A DNA stretch of 64,000 bases, taken from NCBI RefSeq assembly GCF_014838825.1, contig NZ_JACYMO010000002.1:248001-312000 (forward strand), in the 5' to 3' direction. The notes under the pieces were generated by a model, which saw nothing but the letters and a program-made list of their open reading frames with translations, was not told the origin of the DNA and made no database searches. Positions 55,479-64,000 of this stretch are shown piece after piece (the stretch's first letter is position 1; every line of letters begins with the position of its first letter). The stretch is from Erwinia persicina (GTDB lineage Bacteria; Pseudomonadota; Gammaproteobacteria; Enterobacterales; Enterobacteriaceae). Both the position numbers and the translations under genes were made by a program.

Positions 55479-56375
55479 ATGTCCTCTTCACGTATTAACA
55501 ATGCTGTCTGGCTTCCTGTGCTGGTGCTTCTGATTGCCATGACCTCCATTCAGGGCGGAGCAGCGCTGGCCAAAACCCTCTTCCCTACCGTCGGTGCGCC
55601 GGGTATCACCGCGCTAAGGCTGGGTCTGGGCACACTGATACTGTGCGCCATCTTTAAGCCCTGGCGGCTGCGTTTTACACGTCAGCAAATTGTCCCTCTG
55701 GTCATTTATGGGCTGGCCCTGGGCGGCATGAACTACACCTTCTATTTATCAATACAAACCGTACCGCTGGGTATTGCCGTGGCGCTGGAGTTCACGGGAC
55801 CGCTGGTGCTGGCGCTTGCCGGCTCACGCCGCCCGCTCGATTTTCTCTGGGTGGCGCTGGCCGTCACCGGGCTGATTTTCCTCCTGCCGGTCGGACACAA
55901 CATCAATAGCATTGATCCCATCGGGGCGTTGTACGCGCTGACCGCGGGTGCCCTGTGGGCAGTCTATATTCTGTCGGGCAAACGGGCAGGCAGCCAGCAC
56001 GGTCCGGCTACCGTCGCGGCCGGTTCCCTGATCGGCGCGCTGGTCTTCGTCCCGCTGGGGCTGGTGTACGCCAATCCGGGAATATGGACGCTGTCACTGA
56101 TCCCTATTGGTCTGGCGATCGCAGTGCTGTCCAGCGCCCTGCCCTACTCGCTGGAGATGGTGGCCCTGACCCGTCTGCCTGCGCGTACTTTTGGTACGCT
56201 GATGAGCCTGGAGCCCGCGATGGCCGCGATGTCCGGCATGCTGTTCCTTGGCGAGCGGCTGACGCTGGTACAGTGGCTGGCCCTGCTGGCCGTTATTACC
56301 GCCTCTGCGGGCTCGACCCTGACCATGCGCCCGCCGAAGAGTGACATTGACCCGGTAGGGGAAATCAGGGAATAA
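55479..56375 (+). CDS. rhtA: Threonine/homoserine exporter RhtA
   Basis: RhtA exports threonine, homoserine and related amino acids across the inner membrane. It is a DMT-superfamily protein with two EamA domains and ten membrane segments in 298 residues (295 in E. coli). Visible landmarks are 'GITALRLGLGTLIL', 'YGLALGGMNYTFYLSIQTVPLGIAVALEFTGPL', 'GALYALTAGALWAVYILSGKRAG' and 'SLEPAMAAMSGMLFLGE'. It is divergent from ompX, and dps follows on the same strand, as in E. coli. Confidence 0.93.
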   Translation: MSSSRINNAVWLPVLVLLIAMTSIQGGAALAKTLFPTVGAPGITALRLGLGTLILCAIFKPWRLRFTRQQIVPLVIYGLALGGMNYTFYLSIQTVPLGIAVALEFTGPLVLALAGSRRPLDFLWVALAVTGLIFLLPVGHNINSIDPIGALYALTAGALWAVYILSGKRAGSQHGPATVAAGSLIGALVFVPLGLVYANPGIWTLSLIPIGLAIAVLSSALPYSLEMVALTRLPARTFGTLMSLEPAMAAMSGMLFLGERLTLVQWLALLAVITASAGSTLTMRPPKSDIDPVGEIRE

Positions 56376-56400
56376 AACAGGCCTCGTCGGTTTAAATATT

Positions 56401-56436
56401 CCCCCGGCAGATAACAGGCTGGCGGGGGTATTTTTT
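56401..56436 (+). terminator. Terminator of rhtA
   Basis: Imperfect GC-rich stem (56401-56410 with 56419-56428) followed by TATTTTTT, 25 bases after the rhtA stop. Confidence 0.65.
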
Positions 56437-56567
56437 AGCAAACGTCGTCACGTGCCAGTTAATTAAGCAGCAATGAAACATCCTGTCATTATTATAATCA
56501 AATTGAATTAAAAACTTAGCAAAAAATCAATAAACTTTAAAAAACAGCAAGTTAAATATAAAAAACA

Positions 56568-56586
56568 AATAACAATCATTCGCATT
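56568..56586. promoter_or_regulatory. Fur-like sequence upstream of dps
   Basis: The 19 bases AATAACAATCATTCGCATT resemble known Fur boxes of the AATGATAATCATTCTCATT form at 16 of 19 positions. The site is about 110 bases before the dps -10 element. The surrounding sequence is AT-rich, so chance similarity is possible. Confidence 0.35.
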
Positions 56587-56683
56587 TTTATTTTCCATCC
56601 CTGCCGGCCTCGCCTAATTTCTCAACAGCCGACTGCTATTCCAGCAATAGGCCGTATCTTTCCTGCAGGGTTTAAAAATGGTG

Positions 56684-56691
56684 CTATACTT
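56684..56691 (+). promoter_or_regulatory. Sigma-S-type -10 element of dps
   Basis: CTATACTT matches the stationary-phase -10 consensus and the element known from E. coli dps. It lies about 50 bases before the start codon. Confidence 0.65.
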
Positions 56692-56738
56692 ATTTCCGTA
56701 TTCAATTAGGACAACCTGACTTCAAGAGGATATTAATG

Positions 56739-57242
56739 ATGAGTACCGCTAAACTGGTTAAAGCAAAATCTTCTGATCTGATTTACACCCGTAACGACGT
56801 GGCCGAAGACGACAAAAAAGCCACCATTGAGGTGCTTAATCGTCTGGTTATTGAATTTATTGATCTGTCCCTGATCACCAAGCAGGCCCACTGGAACATG
56901 CGTGGCGCTAACTTCATCGGTGTGCATGAGATGCTGGATGGCTTCCGCACGGCGATCACGGAACATCAGGATACTATCGCAGAACGTGTCGTGCAGCTGG
57001 GCGGCGTGGCGCTCGGTACCACGCAGATTGTGGCGGACAGAACCCCTCTGAAAAGCTACCCGCTGAATATTCACAGTGTGCAGGACCATCTTAAAGCACT
57101 GGCTGACCGCTATGGCATCGTCGCTAATGACGTACGTAAAGCGATTGGTGAAGTCGCGGATGAAGACACGGCAGACATCTTTACCGCGGCCTCCCGCGAT
57201 CTGGATAAATTCCTCTGGTTCATCGAAGCTAACATCGAATAA
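56739..57242 (+). CDS. dps: DNA-binding ferritin-like protein Dps
   Basis: Dps is a dodecameric mini-ferritin that binds and compacts DNA and oxidises Fe(II) with hydrogen peroxide. The 167 residues match the E. coli length. All five ferroxidase residues keep their E. coli numbers: His51, His63, Asp67, Asp78 and Glu82. The lysine-rich N-terminal tail used for DNA binding is present ('[10 protein letters not shown]'). AGAGGA lies eight bases before the ATG at 56739; an ATG one codon earlier is possible. It is a single gene ended by a strong terminator. Confidence 0.95.
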   Translation: MSTAKLVKAKSSDLIYTRNDVAEDDKKATIEVLNRLVIEFIDLSLITKQAHWNMRGANFIGVHEMLDGFRTAITEHQDTIAERVVQLGGVALGTTQIVADRTPLKSYPLNIHSVQDHLKALADRYGIVANDVRKAIGEVADEDTADIFTAASRDLDKFLWFIEANIE

Positions 57243-57263
57243 CGCCACCGACACCGCGTTATC

Positions 57264-57319
57264 GGGTGATATCAGTCACCCTTTTAAAAAACAGAGGAAT
57301 ATTTCCTCTGTTTTTTTTT
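57264..57319 (+). terminator. Tandem terminators of dps
   Basis: Two hairpins in a row: GGGTGA/TCACCC (57264-57269 with 57276-57281) followed by TTTT, then CAGAGGAA/TTCCTCTG (57292-57299 with 57303-57310) with A residues before it and nine T residues after it. The second would work in both directions. Confidence 0.85.
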
Positions 57320-57433
57320 GCTTTTCTTGTTCAAAAGTAAGACGTCAGCGACATTTAATTACTACCCCCCGCCACTATCTGTTGTTTTTATCGCGCAATT
57401 TGCTAAAACTGCTGCTGCACCATAATGAACACA

Positions 57434-57452
57434 GCGCACCAAATTGGGGCAC
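57434..57452. promoter_or_regulatory. NtrC-type enhancer site upstream of glnH
   Basis: GCGCACCAAATTGGGGCAC resembles the NtrC consensus TGCACC-N5-GGTGCA, with the GCACC and GG-GC half-sites in register. It lies about 95 bases before the sigma-54 promoter, a usual distance. Confidence 0.65.
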
Positions 57453-57537
57453 CACAACAGTGCGCACTGTCGAACCCTGTCAACAACATGAAAAAAATGG
57501 GCTTTCAACGTATTGTTTTTAAAAAACATTTATAAGT

Positions 57538-57553
57538 TGGCACGATTCTTTCA
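57538..57553 (+). promoter_or_regulatory. Sigma-54 promoter of glnHPQ
   Basis: TGGCACG-ATTC-TTTCA carries the -24 GG within TGGCACG and a weak -12 element. It closely resembles E. coli glnHp2, the nitrogen-controlled promoter. It lies about 60 bases before glnH. Confidence 0.7.
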
Positions 57554-57612
57554 TAGGGCTGCGGGCATTTAATCGGAAAAGACCTTTCCCGAGAAGCGAT
57601 AAGGATAAAATG

Positions 57613-58359
57613 ATGAAGTCAATTTTTAAGGTTTCTCTTGCTGCGCTGACGTTAGCGTTTGCCATGTCTTCCACGGCTGCTGACAAAAAACTGGTTGTTG
57701 CTACCGATACCGCTTTCGTGCCTTTTGAATTCAAACAGGGTGATAAATATGTCGGTTTTGACATTGACCTGTGGGATGCGATCGCGAAGCAGCTGAACAT
57801 GGAATATACCCTGAAGCCTATGGATTTCAGCGGCATCATCCCTGCACTGCAAACCCGTAACGTTGACCTGGCGCTGGCCGGGATCACCATTACCCCAGAG
57901 CGTCAGAAAGCCATTGATTTCTCAGACGGCTACTACAAAAGCGGCCTGCTAGTCATGGTGAAAGCCGGCAATGATGCCATTAAAAGCATCAACGATCTGA
58001 ACGGCAAAGTCGTGGCAGTGAAGAGCGGCACCGGGTCGGTTGACTACGCTAAACAACACATTAAATTTAAAGATCTGCGTCAGTTCCCGAACATCGATAA
58101 TGCCTACATGGAATTAGGCACCAACCGTGCCGATGCGGTTCTGCACGATACCCCTAATATTCTTTACTTCATCCATACCGCAGGCAAAGGCCAGTTCAAA
58201 GCCGTCGGTGACTCTATTGAAGCCCAGCAGTACGGCATCGCCTTCCCGAAAGGCAGCGATGAACTGCGCGAAAAAGTGAACGGCGCACTGAAAACGCTGC
58301 GCGAGAACGGCACCTATAACACTCTCTACAAAAAATGGTTCGGCAGCGAACCTAAATAA
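57613..58359 (+). CDS. glnH: Glutamine-binding periplasmic protein GlnH
   Basis: GlnH captures glutamine for the GlnPQ importer. The 248 residues (248 in E. coli) have a signal peptide ending 'SSTAA' (about 22), then the family-3 binding fold almost identical to E. coli: '[26 protein letters not shown]', '[27 protein letters not shown]', '[12 protein letters not shown]' and '[12 protein letters not shown]'. AAGGA lies seven bases before the ATG at 57613; an ATG one codon earlier is possible. First gene of the operon. Confidence 0.95.
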   Translation: MKSIFKVSLAALTLAFAMSSTAADKKLVVATDTAFVPFEFKQGDKYVGFDIDLWDAIAKQLNMEYTLKPMDFSGIIPALQTRNVDLALAGITITPERQKAIDFSDGYYKSGLLVMVKAGNDAIKSINDLNGKVVAVKSGTGSVDYAKQHIKFKDLRQFPNIDNAYMELGTNRADAVLHDTPNILYFIHTAGKGQFKAVGDSIEAQQYGIAFPKGSDELREKVNGALKTLRENGTYNTLYKKWFGSEPK

Positions 58360-58381
58360 TAAGAACAGTCATGTCGTCCTT

Positions 58382-58413
58382 AAACGCAGCAGTGTGATGC
58401 TCCTGCGTTTTTT
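58382..58413 (+). terminator. Hairpin with T tract between glnH and glnP
   Basis: An eight-base stem (58382-58389 with 58403-58410) runs into six T residues within the glnHPQ operon. It looks like an intrinsic attenuator that would lower expression of glnP and glnQ relative to glnH. Confidence 0.65.
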
Positions 58414-58450
58414 CCACATCAACAAAATGGTTTAGATCCGGAGAATAAAC

Positions 58451-59110
58451 ATGCAGTTTGACTGGAGCGCCATCTGGCCTGCAATTCCAATCCTGCTTGA
58501 AGGTGCCAAAATGACCCTGTGGATTTCGGTCCTCGGTCTGCTTGGTGGTGTCATCATTGGTCTGGCAGCGGGCTTTGCCCGTGCCTACGGTGGCTGGCTT
58601 TCAAGCAACATCGCGCTGGTTTTCATTGAACTGATCCGTGGCACGCCGATTGTGGTGCAGGTAATGTTTATCTATTTCGCCCTGCCTATGGCCTTGCCTG
58701 ACTTCAGGATTGACCCGTTCACCGCTGCCGTGGTGACCATCATGATCAACTCCGGTGCTTATATCGCTGAAATTACCCGTGGTGCGGTCCTGTCAATTAA
58801 CCGTGGCTTCCGTGAGGCCGGCCTGGCGCTGGGGCTCTCCAGCCGCGAGACGCTGCGCTACGTGATTATGCCGCTGGCACTGCGCCGCATGCTGCCGCCG
58901 CTGGGTAACCAGTGGATCGTCAGCATTAAGGACACCTCGCTGTTTATCGTCATTGGCGTGGCAGAACTGACCCGTCAGGGGCAGGAAATTATCGCTGGTA
59001 ACTTCCGCGCGCTGGAAATCTGGAGCGCCGTTGCTGTTATCTATCTGATTATTACGCTGGTGCTGAGTTTTGTTCTGCGTCGCCTAGAGAGAAGGATGAA
59101 AATCCTGTGA
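58451..59110 (+). CDS. glnP: Glutamine ABC transporter permease GlnP
   Basis: Inner-membrane permease of the glutamine importer, expected to form a homodimer. The 219 residues match the E. coli length, with about five membrane segments, '[22 protein letters not shown]' and the EAA loop '[23 protein letters not shown]'. A CGGAG site precedes the ATG. Its TGA overlaps the GTG start of glnQ by four bases. Confidence 0.95.
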   Translation: MQFDWSAIWPAIPILLEGAKMTLWISVLGLLGGVIIGLAAGFARAYGGWLSSNIALVFIELIRGTPIVVQVMFIYFALPMALPDFRIDPFTAAVVTIMINSGAYIAEITRGAVLSINRGFREAGLALGLSSRETLRYVIMPLALRRMLPPLGNQWIVSIKDTSLFIVIGVAELTRQGQEIIAGNFRALEIWSAVAVIYLIITLVLSFVLRRLERRMKIL

Positions 59111-59829
59111 TTGAATTTAAGAATGTCTCCAAGCACTTCGGTGCCACCCAGGTTTTGCATGATATCGACCTGAAAATTAATCAGGGCGAAGTGGTCGTCA
59201 TTATCGGCCCTTCCGGCTCGGGTAAATCGACGCTGCTGCGCTGCATCAATAAGCTGGAAGAGATCACCAGCGGTGAGCTGATTGTCGACGGCAAGAAGGT
59301 TAATGACCCCAAAGTGGACGATCGTCTAATCCGTCAGGAAGCTGGCATGGTGTTTCAGCAGTTCCACCTGTTCCCACAGATGAGTGCTCTGGACAACGTG
59401 GCTTTCGGACCGATCCGCGTGCGCGGCGCAAAGAAAGAAGAAGCGCAGCGCCTGGCACGCGAACTGCTGGGTAAAGTCGGCCTGGCTGAACGGGCTAACC
59501 ACTTCCCTTCCGAGCTGTCCGGTGGCCAGCAGCAGCGCGTGGCGATTGCCCGTGCGCTGGCGGTTAAACCCAAGATGATGCTGTTTGATGAGCCGACCTC
59601 CGCACTTGACCCGGAACTGCGCCACGAAGTACTGAAGGTTATGCAGGACCTGGCCGAAGAGGGCATGACGATGGTGATCGTGACCCACGAAGTCGGCTTC
59701 GCACGGAAAGTGGCCTCACGCCTGATCTTCATTGATAAAGGCCGTATTGCCGAAGACGGCAACCCTGACGAGTTAATCTCCAACCCGCCAAGTGCCCGTC
59801 TGCGTGAGTTCCTGCAGCACGTGTCGTAA
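59107..59829 (+). CDS. glnQ: Glutamine ABC transporter ATP-binding protein GlnQ
   Basis: ATPase of the glutamine importer. The 240 residues match the E. coli length, with Walker A 'GPSGSGKST', Q-loop '[10 protein letters not shown]', signature 'LSGGQQQR', Walker B 'MLFDEP' and the switch histidine in 'VTHEVGFA'. It starts at a GTG within the GTGA overlap with glnP, so translation is coupled. Last gene of the operon. Confidence 0.95.
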   Translation: MIEFKNVSKHFGATQVLHDIDLKINQGEVVVIIGPSGSGKSTLLRCINKLEEITSGELIVDGKKVNDPKVDDRLIRQEAGMVFQQFHLFPQMSALDNVAFGPIRVRGAKKEEAQRLARELLGKVGLAERANHFPSELSGGQQQRVAIARALAVKPKMMLFDEPTSALDPELRHEVLKVMQDLAEEGMTMVIVTHEVGFARKVASRLIFIDKGRIAEDGNPDELISNPPSARLREFLQHVS

Positions 59830-59836
59830 TCCCTTC

Positions 59837-59867
59837 AGGGGCGAACCCACTTTCGCCCCTGCTTTCA
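59837..59867 (+). terminator. Terminator of glnHPQ
   Basis: A nine-base perfect stem, AGGGGCGAA (59837-59845) with TTCGCCCCT (59852-59860), followed by a T-containing stretch, eight bases after glnQ. Confidence 0.65.
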
Positions 59868-59952
59868 TCTTTGTCTCAAAACGATCCGCTTTTCTCCCTC
59901 CCCCGCCTTAAGGTCTATACTTCTCTGCTGCGCGCCACCACAGGAGAAGAGG

Positions 59953-62205
59953 ATGTCAGGGTTCGCCACGTCGATGCGTATCGTTTTGATGCTGCTGCTC
60001 ACCGGTTTTATCCCCCCCACTCACGCCGTTACGCTGCCCGCCGCCGCCGTCGCTGCCTCAGCGTCACACCCTGCGTCTGACAGCCAGGCAGAGCCGGATA
60101 TCGGAGATAAAAAGGCCGCTTATGCTGCACTGGCTAACATCCTGGAAAACGATCGGTCCCGCCAGGCGCTTATCGACCAGCTACGCAACGCGGCCGCTAC
60201 GCCGGACAGCGTGAAAGAGCCTGTACTCACGCCCCCCACGGAAGAGGAGGACAAAACCGTGCTGCAGGGCGTCACTGATGTCAGCCGCCATTTTGGCGGA
60301 GAGTTTGCTTCGCGCCTGCAGCAGCTTCACCACAATATTGCTAACGCCCCGCACAAACCGTTTAATCAGCAAACGTTTTTCAATGCCCTGCAGCATTTCG
60401 CCATGCTGGCGGCGGGCCTGTTTGCGTTTTACTGGCTGATACGCTGGGCGGTGACGCCGCTTTACCGTCGAATGGGGGCCTGGGGCCGTGAAAAAAATGC
60501 CGATCGCCGCAGCTGGCTGCATTTACCGGCGATGATCGCTGCTGCCTTTGTCATCGATCTTCTGCTGCTGGTACTGGCGCTGTTTGTCGGGCAGATCCTC
60601 AGCGATAATATGAACGCAGGGAGCCGCACCATTGCCTACCAGCAGGGTCTGTTCCTCAATGCCTTTGCGCTGATTGAATTCTTTAAGGCTATCCTGCGCC
60701 TGCTGTTCTGCCCGCGTTATCCCCAACTGCGCTTCTTTCACCTCAGCGATGCGCGAGCGCACTACTGGAACACCCGCCTGAGCTGGTTAAGCGGGCTGAT
60801 TGGCTATGGCCTGCTGGTCATCGTGCCAATTGTGTCTAATCAGGTGAACGTACAGGTGGCGGCGCTGGTTAATGTCGCAGTGATGGGGGTGATGACCGTC
60901 TGGGCGCTGTATCTGATATTCCATAATAAACGCAACATCCAGCATGAGCTGACGCGCCTTGCCGACCGTTCACTGGCCTTCTTCGCGCTGTTTATTCGTG
61001 CCTTTTCACTGGTCTGGCACTGGCTGGCCAGCGCCTATTTTATTGCGCTATTTCTGTTTTCTATGTTCAACCCCGGTGACAGCCTGCAATTTATGATGGC
61101 GGCAACCGTACGTTCGCTGGCCATCATCAGCCTGGGGGCGCTGGTATCCGGGATGCTGACGCGCTGGATCAGTAAAACGATTGTGCTGTCACCAGAACTG
61201 CACCGCAGTTACCCGGAACTGCAAAGTCGGGTAAACGGCTGGGTCTCAGCAATGCTCAAGCTGGCGCGCATTATTACCGTCTTTGCCGTCACCCTGCTGT
61301 TACTCAACGCCTGGGAACTGTTCGACCTGTGGCACTGGCTGACGGTGGGGGCAGGTGAAAAGCTGGTGGATATTATCATCCGCATCGTCATGATCCTGTT
61401 CTTCTCTGCCGTAGGCTGGACACTGCTGGCAAGCATGATCGAGAGCCGTCTGGCCTCCGACTCCCACGGCCGCCCGATGCCCAGCGCACGCACGCGCACG
61501 TTGTTGACGCTGTTCCGCAATGCGCTGGCGGTCATCATCAGTACCATCACGATTATGATTCTGCTATCGGAGATTGGGGTCAATATCGCACCGCTGCTGG
61601 CGGGGGCCGGGGCACTGGGTCTGGCGATCTCCTTCGGTTCACAAACGCTGGTCAAAGACATTATTACCGGGGTGTTTATTCAGTTCGAGAATGGCATGAA
61701 CACTGGCGATCTGGTGACCATCGGAGCTATCACCGGCACGGTAGAACGGATGTCGATCCGGTCCGTTGGCGTCCGTCAGGATACCGGGGCTTACCATATT
61801 ATTCCCTGGTCTTCGATCACCACCTTCGCCAACTTTGTTCGCGGCATCGGGTCGTTTGTCGCCAATTATGACGTTGACCGGCGGGAAGACGCGGAACGCG
61901 TCAACGCCACGCTTCAGGCCGCGGTTCAGGAACTGCTGGAAGATGAGAGCATTCGAGGCATGGTGATTGGTGAGCCGTCGTTCTCGGGCCTGGTGGGGTT
62001 GACCGATCGGTCATTTACCGTCCGTGTGTCGTTTACCACCCAACCGCTGAAGCAGTGGGCGGTGCGTTTTGCGCTGGACGACAGGGTGAAAAAGCACTTT
62101 GATGCGGCAGGAATACAGGCACCACACCAGACGGTGCAGGTGATGCAAAGCGGGCCCCTGACTGACGGGGCTGCCGGTATGGCAGCCCTAGAGGCCCCGC
62201 TGTAA
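59953..62205 (+). CDS. ybiO: Mechanosensitive channel YbiO (MscS family)
   Basis: YbiO is a large MscS-type channel that opens under membrane tension to release solutes on osmotic downshock. The 750 residues (741 in E. coli) have a signal peptide ending 'PPTHA' (about 25), a periplasmic N-terminal domain to about 150, about ten membrane segments, and the MscS core: pore helix region 'GAGALGLAISFGSQTLVKDIITGVFIQFEN' (about 550-580), then the cytoplasmic beta and alpha/beta domains ('GDLVTIGAITGTVERMSIRSV'). A GGAGAAGAGG stretch precedes the ATG. It converges on rlmF with five bases between stops. Confidence 0.93.
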   Translation: MSGFATSMRIVLMLLLTGFIPPTHAVTLPAAAVAASASHPASDSQAEPDIGDKKAAYAALANILENDRSRQALIDQLRNAAATPDSVKEPVLTPPTEEEDKTVLQGVTDVSRHFGGEFASRLQQLHHNIANAPHKPFNQQTFFNALQHFAMLAAGLFAFYWLIRWAVTPLYRRMGAWGREKNADRRSWLHLPAMIAAAFVIDLLLLVLALFVGQILSDNMNAGSRTIAYQQGLFLNAFALIEFFKAILRLLFCPRYPQLRFFHLSDARAHYWNTRLSWLSGLIGYGLLVIVPIVSNQVNVQVAALVNVAVMGVMTVWALYLIFHNKRNIQHELTRLADRSLAFFALFIRAFSLVWHWLASAYFIALFLFSMFNPGDSLQFMMAATVRSLAIISLGALVSGMLTRWISKTIVLSPELHRSYPELQSRVNGWVSAMLKLARIITVFAVTLLLLNAWELFDLWHWLTVGAGEKLVDIIIRIVMILFFSAVGWTLLASMIESRLASDSHGRPMPSARTRTLLTLFRNALAVIISTITIMILLSEIGVNIAPLLAGAGALGLAISFGSQTLVKDIITGVFIQFENGMNTGDLVTIGAITGTVERMSIRSVGVRQDTGAYHIIPWSSITTFANFVRGIGSFVANYDVDRREDAERVNATLQAAVQELLEDESIRGMVIGEPSFSGLVGLTDRSFTVRVSFTTQPLKQWAVRFALDDRVKKHFDAAGIQAPHQTVQVMQSGPLTDGAAGMAALEAPL

Positions 62206-62210
62206 AACGA

Positions 62211-63140
62211 TTATTTACTGAGTAAACGGGTACGCTGTGGCTGCTCCATAAAGCTCCAGGCAAGGAAGCGGCTCTGTTTCTGCCCCTGTGCCATTTCCAC
62301 GGTACGCATGGCAGCAACGTCCGCCTCTTCCAGCGCCCGCCACAGGTCCGGCAGGTGCTCCTTACGCGATACCAGCGTGGTGAACCACACGCACTGGCGG
62401 CCGAAGCGGGTACTCTCATCGATCATACGGTTGATAAACGCCACTTCGCCGCCCTCACACCACAGTTCTTCCTGCTGGCCGCCGAAATTAAGTGGTGAAT
62501 GGCGATCAAGCCCCAGATTGCGCAGTTTGCGCTGGCTTCCCTGGTGCGCCTCGGCGGCAGAGGCGTGGAACGGCGGGTTACACAGCACGGCCTGATACAG
62601 CTCGTTTTTGTGAATAACACCGTTGAAAATTGCGTTAGTGTCTTTCTGACGTCGCAGACGGATGGCGCGGTTAAGGCCCGGGTTTGCTGCGATAATGGCA
62701 TTCGCGGAGGCCATTGCCTGCTCATTCACTTCGCTGCCGGTAAAACGCCACTGGTATTCACTGTGGCCGATCAGCGGGTAGATCAGGTTCGCGCCACAGC
62801 CAATGTCCAGTACGTTAATATCCCGCGGCACCACGCGACGGTTATCTTCCGCCAGCAAATCAGCCAGGTGATGAATATAGTCAGCACGCCCTGGCACAGG
62901 CGGGCAGAGGAAACCTTCCGGGATATCCCAGTGGGCAATCTGATAAAAATGGCTCAGCAGGGCCTGGTTCAGCGCCTTAACGGCATCGGGATTGCCGAAG
63001 TCAACGGACTCGCTGCCCCAGTTATTGACCGCGACAAAAGGTGCCAGGGGAGGATGGCTGGCAATCAGCGCGGCAAAATCGTAACGACCGCGATGACGAT
63101 TACGGGGGTGAAGCACATTTTTTTCTACAGGGGTTTTCAT
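62211..63140 (-). CDS. rlmF: 23S rRNA (adenine-1618-N6)-methyltransferase RlmF
   Basis: RlmF (YbiN) methylates A1618 of 23S rRNA with S-adenosylmethionine. The 309 residues (308 in E. coli) show '[13 protein letters not shown]' at the N-terminus, the cofactor motif '[16 protein letters not shown]' (110-125) and the catalytic 'NPPF' (188-191) of N6-adenine methyltransferases, followed by '[14 protein letters not shown]'. It converges on ybiO, as in E. coli. Confidence 0.94.
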   Translation of the reverse strand: MKTPVEKNVLHPRNRHRGRYDFAALIASHPPLAPFVAVNNWGSESVDFGNPDAVKALNQALLSHFYQIAHWDIPEGFLCPPVPGRADYIHHLADLLAEDNRRVVPRDINVLDIGCGANLIYPLIGHSEYQWRFTGSEVNEQAMASANAIIAANPGLNRAIRLRRQKDTNAIFNGVIHKNELYQAVLCNPPFHASAAEAHQGSQRKLRNLGLDRHSPLNFGGQQEELWCEGGEVAFINRMIDESTRFGRQCVWFTTLVSRKEHLPDLWRALEEADVAAMRTVEMAQGQKQSRFLAWSFMEQPQRTRLLSK

Positions 63141-63251
63141 CAGTCATTCTCTTATCAGCAGACGCGTAAGATACCTGCTGAGCTATTAATGGTAAACCAC
63201 TGGCAGATAATTCACGCGCTGTGCCTGCGGGTGGGCAGCGCATGCTGACAG

Positions 63252-63271
63252 AAAAAAGGCCTGACAGGCCT
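63252..63271 (-). terminator. Terminator of the secreted two-cysteine protein gene
   Basis: On the minus strand AGGCCT (63271-63266) pairs with AGGCCT (63262-63257) across a three-base loop and runs into six T residues. Confidence 0.65.
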
Positions 63272-63285
63272 GATTTTTATGCTGC

Positions 63286-63822
63286 CTATTTCGCCAACGC
63301 TTTCATCGCTTCGAGATCGGCTAATGACGTAAACTCGCAGCTTAGCAATGTCTTACCTGGGATCCCCTGCGCTTCACGGGCAGTGATCGCCACGCGTCCC
63401 ATTTCCGGTGAGGGCTGGTCGGCATCGTCTAATACGCGAATGTAGCTTTTGGTCGCCACGATCATCGGGTTTTTTGGCTCAGGCGTTAACTGATACGTTT
63501 TCGCCAGCTCGTCGGCTTTATTGCCTTCGACCAGCACGCCGTAGGTGCTACCAGCCAGCACAAAGGCGTTGGTACTGTACCCATCTTTGACCACAGCTTC
63601 AGCCAGCGGGTAAACCGCCATTGCCCCCACCAGCTGATATTTGGACACTTTTTCCGCTTCATTGTAGAGCGCGCTGGCGGTCTTGGTGGTGTAAGCTGGT
63701 TTGCATAATGCGGCATCAAAAAATGCACTATTATCCGCCGCCCTCGCCGCTGTGGCCGAAAAAAGGACTGCAGCAGCAATCAGAAAAGGGGTGGCAGTAA
63801 AACGCGTCGCGTTTGAATACAT
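63286..63822 (-). CDS. Secreted protein of unknown function with two cysteines
   Basis: I do not recognise a family. The 178 residues have a clear signal peptide ending 'ARA' (cleavage after about residue 29) and a mature domain with just two cysteines, Cys40 near its start and Cys162 near its end, which could form a disulfide joining the termini. There are no membrane segments after the signal. Composition is ordinary for the genome. The ATG at 63822 follows AAGGAG at a good distance; the frame is open upstream without a signal peptide. It is followed by its own terminator and is divergent from a gene at the right edge. Confidence 0.7.
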   Translation of the reverse strand: MYSNATRFTATPFLIAAAVLFSATAARAADNSAFFDAALCKPAYTTKTASALYNEAEKVSKYQLVGAMAVYPLAEAVVKDGYSTNAFVLAGSTYGVLVEGNKADELAKTYQLTPEPKNPMIVATKSYIRVLDDADQPSPEMGRVAITAREAQGIPGKTLLSCEFTSLADLEAMKALAK

Positions 63823-63973
63823 GTAAAGCTCCTTAAAATTAAGTTCCTTAAAAATATACGGGTATAGCTTCATAGATAGCGCCCTAATATATTGCATGTT
63901 TCAAATGATTTCCCAACTGAATGTATGTGGCTTAATTCATTACTATTTATCTTTATTACGACAGGAGTTCCCT

Positions 63974-64000
63974 TTGCGTACACGTCATTCCTATCAGCCC
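63974..64000 (+). CDS. Start of an unidentified gene at the right edge
   Basis: A TTG codon six bases after a good AGGAG site opens a frame of nine codons ('MRTRHSYQP', reading TTG as Met) that runs off the window. It would be divergent from the secreted-protein gene. Too short to identify. Confidence 0.4.

Larger units (their letters stand above)
56376..56735. other. 360-base stretch between rhtA and dps
   Basis: No gene seen. It contains the rhtA terminator, a very AT-rich stretch (about 56460-56600) that could bind H-NS or IHF, a Fur-like sequence (56568-56586) and the dps promoter (56684-56691). Confidence 0.6.

Noticed and set aside
1-64000. CRISPR arrays, insertion sequences, prophage, toxin-antitoxin pairs or other defence systems
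   Set aside because: No regularly spaced repeats, no transposase or integrase motifs, and no nuclease or toxin families were found. Gene order is that of the enterobacterial core chromosome.

Overview
The window is a gene-dense, GC-rich stretch of an Enterobacterales chromosome. Almost every gene has a recognisable Escherichia coli K-12 counterpart, and the gene order follows, as I recall it, the E. coli order from hcr down to rlmF. Protein divergence and the extra genes suggest a plant- or environment-associated relative of the Erwinia/Pantoea type. That family placement is inference. I see no rRNA, tRNA, CRISPR array, prophage or insertion sequence.

Layout. 1-11 kb: end of hcr, then poxB, ltaE, amiD-ybjQ, ybjP, the arginine importer artPIQM with artJ, rlmC and ybjO. 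11-18 kb: an inserted M20 amidohydrolase, the putrescine importer potFGHI and ybjN. 18-22 kb: a YceI-like secreted protein, the ybjC-nfsA-rimK operon, divergent grxA, and ybjM. 22-25.5 kb: ybjL, the sigma-E-type small RNA rybB, and a two-gene PAP2 phosphatase operon ending in ybjG. 26-32 kb: sdaC, dacC, a HAD phosphatase, yliI, and two lipoproteins facing each other (DUF3053 and DUF3313 types). 32-42 kb: iaaA-gsiABCD (glutathione and isoaspartyl-peptide use), moeA-moeB, and a membrane diguanylate cyclase. 42-51 kb: ybiT, a sugar porter, and a complete EmrA/EmrB/outer-membrane-factor efflux operon. 51-64 kb: ybiR, mntR, the small-protein gene mntS, opgE, ompX, rhtA, dps, glnHPQ, ybiO, rlmF, a secreted protein of unknown function and the edge of one more gene.

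Together the genes favour uptake of nitrogen-rich small molecules (four ABC importers: Art, Pot, Gsi, Gln), redox and metal defence (grxA, nfsA, dps, mntR/mntS) and envelope maintenance (amiD, dacC, PAP2/ybjG, opgE, ompX, rybB, ybiO). No large unknown system is present. The most useful observations lie between or inside genes: rybB with its sigma-E promoter, mntS with an MntR-type operator, a PmrA-type box before the PAP2-ybjG operon, an exact CRP-type palindrome before grxA, and a dense array of TTTCAT/ATGAAA hexamers before the sugar porter. Functions come from recalled family sequences and visible motifs; no database search was run.
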